A stretch of 64,000 nt of DNA from Kofleriaceae bacterium (lineage in GTDB: Bacteria > Myxococcota_A > Polyangia > Haliangiales > Haliangiaceae): positions 1 through 64,000 of the forward strand of contig JANTGM010000012.1 of NCBI GenBank assembly GCA_024762925.1, given 5' to 3'. Every line of letters starts with the position of its first letter. Position 1 is the first letter of the stretch. The notes below the pieces were generated by a model. It had not been told where the DNA came from. It saw nothing but the letters and a program-made list of their open reading frames with translations, and made no database searches. Shown here piece by piece: positions 60,372 to 64,000 of the stretch. A program made the translations under genes and the position numbers.

Positions 60372-60893
60372 CTACTCAGGCACGGGAAACTGCAAGAATA
60401 GGCTGTGACAGGTAATGCAGGTTTCGACCGACTTTCCATACTGCAGCGCCACCGCATTGCCGTCTTTGGCTTGGGCTGCAGCCTGCAAGCCCAAGATGGC
60501 GGCATCAAGTTGATCTTGGAGGTCGAAGAACTGGGCGGGCAACATCGCGTTGATGGTGTCCAGGTCCCCTTCGCCCGGGCGTGTCAGGGTTGGCGCCTTG
60601 GAAATCATCTTGGCGATGCCATCGGTGGATTCGAAATCGAGCATGAGCGCTGCCCACAGCAGATTCTCCGTATCGTCTCCGTGGTTTTGCATGCGTTTGC
60701 GCAACGCTGCTCGTGCGACCTGGGGCAAAGGCTCAGCACGCACAAGGTTTGGTGTCTCACTCTTCTCTACCGACGTCCTTGTGGGCGATGCGACACCACT
60801 TGGAGTGGTTGCAGGCTTGGCAGGTTTTGGATCTTTGCAGCTAGAGAGCGCGGCTGCGGCCAAAGCAATGATCGACATGGAGATGCTCTGCAT
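60372..60893 (-). CDS. Mono-haem c-type cytochrome lipoprotein
   Basis: About 173 residues with signal peptide and lipobox LSSC (Cys19), a Pro/Thr/Ala-rich linker, and one haem motif CITCH near the C-terminus. The helical middle (ENLLWAALMLDFESTDGIAKM, FDLQDQLDAAILGLQAAAQAK) resembles the four-helix cytochrome c-prime-type layout with a C-terminal CxxCH. Same direction as the two downstream genes. ATG 60893 is chosen; ATG 60902 and the frame start at 60923 are alternatives. Confidence 0.75.
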   Translation of the reverse strand: MQSISMSIIALAAAALSSCKDPKPAKPATTPSGVASPTRTSVEKSETPNLVRAEPLPQVARAALRKRMQNHGDDTENLLWAALMLDFESTDGIAKMISKAPTLTRPGEGDLDTINAMLPAQFFDLQDQLDAAILGLQAAAQAKDGNAVALQYGKSVETCITCHSLFLQFPVPE

Positions 60894-60959
60894 AGCAGTC
60901 ATCCCTTGCGAAGGCTGGGCCAACCGCTCACCCCGAGGCCAGGTCGACGAGTCGCCATT

Positions 60960-61366
60960 TCACTTGCAGCGCGGCGGTTGGGCCCAAGTCAGCATGGAGA
61001 CCGCATCCTGAACGTGAATGAGGGAGAGGTGGTATGGGCCGATCGCAGGATTGTCGGTGAGAGCAACCACTTCGCTGCCCGCCGCGGCGATGTCATATCC
61101 GTCGCCAGCAAAGGCTTGCAGTGAGTCGCGCTGCCATCCAAGGTTGCGTGTGCCTGAAAGCTGCGACTGTCCGCGCCCTGTGGAACAGAGAATGGTACGC
61201 CGGTAACGAGGTCCGTTGCGCAGCGGTCGATCGGTGCGGCAGAGCTTCCACAAGCGCCGGCTAGCAGAGGCGCAAGATGATGTGAGCGCAGGCGTTCGTA
61301 GGGGCGATATGGGGGCATTGTTTTCAGTGGGGATCTTGCGAGACAAGCAAAATGAATCAGGTCCAT
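60960..61366 (-). pseudogene. Frameshifted exported-protein gene remnant
   Basis: One frame gives a lipoprotein-like start (HHLAPLLAGACGSSAAP) and DRCATDLVTGVPFSVPQGA, then degenerates about 61140. A second overlapping frame takes over with LGWQRDSLQAFAGDGYDIAA, AGSEVVALTDNPAIGPYHLS and VSMLTWAQPPRCK, which reads like real protein. Together they suggest a ~125-residue secreted protein broken by one frameshift. It lies upstream of the cytochrome gene in the same direction. The assignment rests only on composition. Confidence 0.35.
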
Positions 61367-61487
61367 AACTTGTTTAGGGGCGGTTTAGTCCCGGTTTTGG
61401 GCGCTTAGGGCAACTGCACTCCCAATCTCGCTGTCATCAATCACCCTGCGCCTCAATTGCCCACCGTGTTGCCCGTAGGGCGAGCCC

Positions 61488-61544
61488 ATGAAATCCTTTG
61501 GCCGATTTTTATCCAAGAGACTTTTGGGAGTAGCTAGACAATGA
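61488..61544 (+). CDS. Short upstream ORF (18 residues), possibly a leader peptide
   Basis: Encodes MKSFGRFLSKRLLGVARQ. The stop TGA overlaps the ATG of the next gene in the arrangement ATGA. An AGGGCGAG lies ten bases upstream. A leader peptide that couples translation of the downstream gene is possible; chance cannot be excluded for so short a frame. Confidence 0.3.
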   Translation: MKSFGRFLSKRLLGVARQ

Positions 61545-62875
61545 CACCAGAGCAACGCCGCGAACAGGGCAAGCGCCTCATCGGGAGTATCGACTGGAAC
61601 GCGTACGACTACACAACTGCTGAAGGAGCCGACATGAGCTTCCCGGATTTCCCCGAGGGGGAGACCGTGAACACTCGCCCAGTCTGGCTCTCCAAGCACT
61701 ACAACGCAACCAGCAACATGGTGACGTGCCACGTGACCGATCTCAATGGCATCCAGGGTGGTTTTGAACGACGCCTTATGGCGCTTTATGGAATCCCCGT
61801 GGAGTGGACTGGTGGAGAAGAATCAGAATATCTCGCACGCATCGAAAAACTCGATCAGGCAAAGGCTGCTGGGCCAGAATTGTTTGCGCAGTGGTTGAGC
61901 TACTACGGCATGGTCAACGAAGAGCACTTTGAATGGATGCGTGAGCGCGTCACAGGCAAGGTGGGAGCTGTTACCCGGGCCGCAGCACAGAACATGCTCG
62001 ACAACAAGATGGAAGAGCAGAAGCAGATGCATGCAGCACGGGCAGATGCAATGCGTGAAAGTGGAGAGCTCGCACCCTTTATGGGCGTTGCGTTGGAGGA
62101 TTGGGCTCGCTGCCAGGCGGCAATCACCTCAGGGGCAACGATGGATCAGATTCTGCCATCCCTTGGTATTGATGAGGCAACTTGGCAAGCTGTGAGTGCT
62201 GAGTGGAACGCTCGAATGTCACGCGACACAACGACAACCATTGCAACCGTCTACGGTCAAGCATTTGCCGGCGCTGGAGCTGGTCAGTTTGGTGCCGCGG
62301 GACAAGCAACCGCTGCAGCGATGAATCCGGGCGGTAGCACTTCGGGAAGTGAAGCACCGGTGCCGTTCGAAAAGTGGATTGAGATCACCGTGGCCCAAGG
62401 AGCAGGTTCAGAACAGGGCAAGGATCCCGCAGCTGTCCTGGCAGGTTTTGGAATCACCCCTGCTGAATGGGGCACCATTGGAGGATGGTGGGGCCATCAC
62501 TTCAACGCTCACGCGATGGAGATGATGGAGGAATACAACAAGTGGACTGCGCACTATGAAGCCCAGTATGGCGTTGGACATGCTGATGGACTCACCTCGG
62601 ATGAGCGAGAAGAACAGACCATCGCACACATTCTTGAGATGGGACGAAGTGGGCAGGCTGGTCAAATCGTCGCCTTTCTTAAGGATAAGTTTCCAGATGA
62701 CGCCGACGATATGGACGCACTAGATTGGTGGGTCGACAAGGCTTGTGACCTTTGTGGCGAGCAGGGCGACCGCGCAACGGCTGCCCAATTGCTGCCGATT
62801 CGCTACAGCCTTCAGGAAGATGAAGATGACCCAATGAACGAGTGGGTCGAGTCCGAAATGAATTCACTCTTCTAG
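61541..62875 (+). CDS. Internally repetitive protein of unknown function
   Basis: A 444-residue acidic, cytoplasmic protein. Three related segments share the pattern (L/F)-x-x-(F/L)-G-I-(T/D/P)-x-x-E/A-(T/E)-W-x-x-x-x-x-x-W: YGIPVEWTGGEESEYL, ILPSLGIDEATWQAVSAEW and VLAGFGITPAEWGTIGGWW, each next to a Trp-rich block (DWARCQAAITSG, KWIEITVAQGAG). The C-terminal ~70 residues are very acidic. No family is recognised with confidence. The gene starts within a possible upstream ORF and ends in the CTAG that begins a half MITE. Confidence 0.65.
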   Translation: MTPEQRREQGKRLIGSIDWNAYDYTTAEGADMSFPDFPEGETVNTRPVWLSKHYNATSNMVTCHVTDLNGIQGGFERRLMALYGIPVEWTGGEESEYLARIEKLDQAKAAGPELFAQWLSYYGMVNEEHFEWMRERVTGKVGAVTRAAAQNMLDNKMEEQKQMHAARADAMRESGELAPFMGVALEDWARCQAAITSGATMDQILPSLGIDEATWQAVSAEWNARMSRDTTTTIATVYGQAFAGAGAGQFGAAGQATAAAMNPGGSTSGSEAPVPFEKWIEITVAQGAGSEQGKDPAAVLAGFGITPAEWGTIGGWWGHHFNAHAMEMMEEYNKWTAHYEAQYGVGHADGLTSDEREEQTIAHILEMGRSGQAGQIVAFLKDKFPDDADDMDALDWWVDKACDLCGEQGDRATAAQLLPIRYSLQEDEDDPMNEWVESEMNSLF

Positions 62876-62940
62876 AGGGCAAGAAAGCGAGCCAGAGGTT
62901 CTATGCTCCTGGATCAAAGAGGCCAGCGAGCGAAGAATCG
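62873..62940. mobile_element. Half copy of the MITE-like element (second subfamily)
   Basis: CTAGAGGGCAAGAAAGCGAG at 62873 and GAGGTTCTATGCTCCTGGATC are the reverse complement of the left part of copy C (GATCTAGGAGCATAGAAC... CTCGCTTTCTTGCCCTCTGGA). Only this ~65-70 bp is present. The TAG of the leading CTAG is the stop codon of the upstream gene. Confidence 0.6.
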
Positions 62941-62970
62941 AGTTTGCTTCAATTGTAAATGCATCAGGCA

Positions 62971-63153
62971 CTCGTGCGCGATTCATGAATATAGAACGCG
63001 CTCACTCGTCTTCTCGGCCGCTGGAGAGACTGGCTCAGCCAGTCTTCTTCGTCGTTCATCGGTCGTTTGCCCCAGCAAACCCCCTCTTCCCGCCTCGCCA
63101 GCAAACGAGCTAACTTCGCGATCACGAATCAATGTCCATGGATCGCGCACTCG
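62971..63153. mobile_element. MITE-like element, full length (copy H)
   Basis: A complete copy flanked on both sides by CTCG rather than CTAG (62971-62974 and 63150-63153). Left end TGCGCGATTCATGAATATAG, right end CCATGGATCGCGCA. The hairpin GACTGGC-TCA-GCCAGTC (63028-63044) is a perfect 7-bp stem. The changed flank on both sides supports a target-site duplication. It is the one full copy not at a stop codon and lies ~120 bp before the cotransporter gene. Confidence 0.85.
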
Positions 63154-63271
63154 TCGGGCAAAGCCGAAAACGCTGCAAATCGGAGTGCGCGTGCGGACTC
63201 CCTACGGTGGTTGGTTCACGCACATTTGATCTTGGCTCGCAGGATGCAACGCATTCGCCGGAAGGAGTAGC

Positions 63272-64000
63272 TTGAGTTCTGCATTGCAAGTACTTGGTGG
63301 CCTAGGGCTGTTTCTGCTTGGCATGTCACTAATGACCGACGGCCTAAAGTCGTTGGCCGGTGGATCCGTGCGCAAGGTGCTAACGCGCTTCACACGCAGT
63401 CCTACAAGCGGGGCGATAACTGGTGCGGTCGCTACAGCCGTTGTCCAGAGTTCGAGCATCGTGGTTGTCACGGCAGTGGGGTTTGTCGGCGCCAAGCTTC
63501 TCACCTTTCCAGAGGCACTGGGCGTCATCTTTGGTGCAAACGTCGGTACGACGATCACGGGCTGGTTCGTCGCGCTAATTGGCTTCAAGCTCTCATTGGA
63601 CGAGGCGATGCTACCCCTGGTCTTTGTTGGCGCGCTGATTCATCTCTTTGGACGCAACCGACTTGGCAAAGTTGGGTTCGCTCTGGCCGGCTTTGGACTC
63701 GTCTTCGTTGGAATCAGCATGCTGCAGGGAGGCATGGCGGCCGCAGAGCATTTTGTCTCGCCTGAGAGTTTTCCCAGTGACACGGTCAGGGGACGCCTGC
63801 TCTTGGTTCTGATGGGGGGGGCGATAACGCTAGTAACCCAGAGTTCGAGCGCGGGTGTAGCGACAGCAATCACTGCCGTGAGCGTTGGAGCAGTTTCCTT
63901 TCCACAAGCTGCCGCGATGGTCATCGGAATGGATGTGGGCACCACGGTGACCGCAGCATTGGCCACCATTGGTGGCAACACCGCGGTTCGTCGGACTGGT
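63272..64000 (+). CDS. Na/Pi cotransporter family protein (3' end outside window)
   Basis: A partial gene from TTG 63272 (GAAGGAG four bases upstream) to the window edge; 243 residues are visible. The repeated PNaS-type QSSS motif is present twice (TAVVQSSSIVVVTAVG and ITLVTQSSSAGVATAIT), together with the GANVGTTIT and GMDVGTTVT blocks, the signatures of the NptA/YjbB family that carries sodium-coupled phosphate uptake or export. Hydrophobic helices fill the visible part. The promoter region probably includes MITE copy H. Confidence 0.85.
   Translation, partial: MSSALQVLGGLGLFLLGMSLMTDGLKSLAGGSVRKVLTRFTRSPTSGAITGAVATAVVQSSSIVVVTAVGFVGAKLLTFPEALGVIFGANVGTTITGWFVALIGFKLSLDEAMLPLVFVGALIHLFGRNRLGKVGFALAGFGLVFVGISMLQGGMAAAEHFVSPESFPSDTVRGRLLLVLMGGAITLVTQSSSAGVATAITAVSVGAVSFPQAAAMVIGMDVGTTVTAALATIGGNTAVRRTG

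Noticed and set aside
1-64000. CRISPR array, tRNA or rRNA genes
   Set aside because: No regularly spaced direct repeats and no T-loop or rRNA signatures were found. The only dispersed repeats are the MITE-like copies.

Overview
The window looks like a chromosomal segment of a Myxococcota-type (formerly deltaproteobacterial) bacterium. Evidence for this is the abundance of Cys-anchored lipoproteins with short Asp/Ala/Gly/Ser-rich linkers after the lipobox, a Ser/Thr kinase of the HRDVSPSN type with PEGA domains, an FHA-containing sigma-54 activator, an AgmX/PglI-like C-terminal domain, a PilZ-DnaJ-TPR protein and thrombospondin type-3 repeats. The assignment is an inference; there is no rRNA, and I found no tRNA, CRISPR array, prophage or autonomous transposase.

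Layout. 1-11 kb: secreted and lipoprotein genes (EEP hydrolase, amidohydrolase with TSP3 repeats, lamin-tail lipoprotein coupled to a lipoprotein PEP/pyruvate-dikinase homologue), a thymidylate kinase with a long repeat tail, a porin, a family 2 glycosyltransferase. 11-15 kb: argC-argB with two small genes in one operon, and a divergent M20 peptidase. 15-16 kb: a gene-free, strongly structured stretch ending in a good intrinsic terminator (candidate ncRNA). 16-19 kb: Hsp70 plus PilZ-DnaJ-TPR pair. 19-24 kb: gene relics, hemE, a protoporphyrinogen oxidase fused in frame to a membrane-anchored domain, and an Rsm22-type methyltransferase. 24-31 kb: PP2C phosphatase, orphan DNA methyltransferase, DinB, DHH phosphoesterase, YXWGXW lipoprotein. 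31-38 kb: two PPK2 polyphosphate kinases, M1 aminopeptidase with HEAT repeats, a membrane alkaline-phosphatase-fold enzyme. 38-49 kb: signalling and motility (sigma-54 activator, PEGA proteins, Ser/Thr kinase, PilT, FHA-GGDEF). 49-57 kb: NhaD antiporter, a secreted protein gene interrupted by one in-frame TAG, MutS2. 57-64 kb: MenB, haem-binding lipoproteins, an internally repetitive protein, and the start of a Na/Pi cotransporter.

The most distinctive feature is a dispersed ~180-bp, transposase-less inverted-repeat element (MITE-like). About ten full or decayed copies occur in 64 kb (near 1, 1125, 8153, 15830, 19294, 24301, 46950, 58789, 62873 and 62971). Its ends are TGCGCGAT-type inverted repeats flanked by a CTAG (once CTCG) duplication, and in eight of the ten cases the TAG of that flank is the stop codon of a neighbouring gene or gene relic. 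The centre holds a hairpin whose stem changes sequence between copies but keeps pairing. One old copy supplies the putative start region of the porin gene.

Coordinates and translations were worked out by eye from the sequence; family assignments rest on recognised motifs and were not confirmed by database searches.
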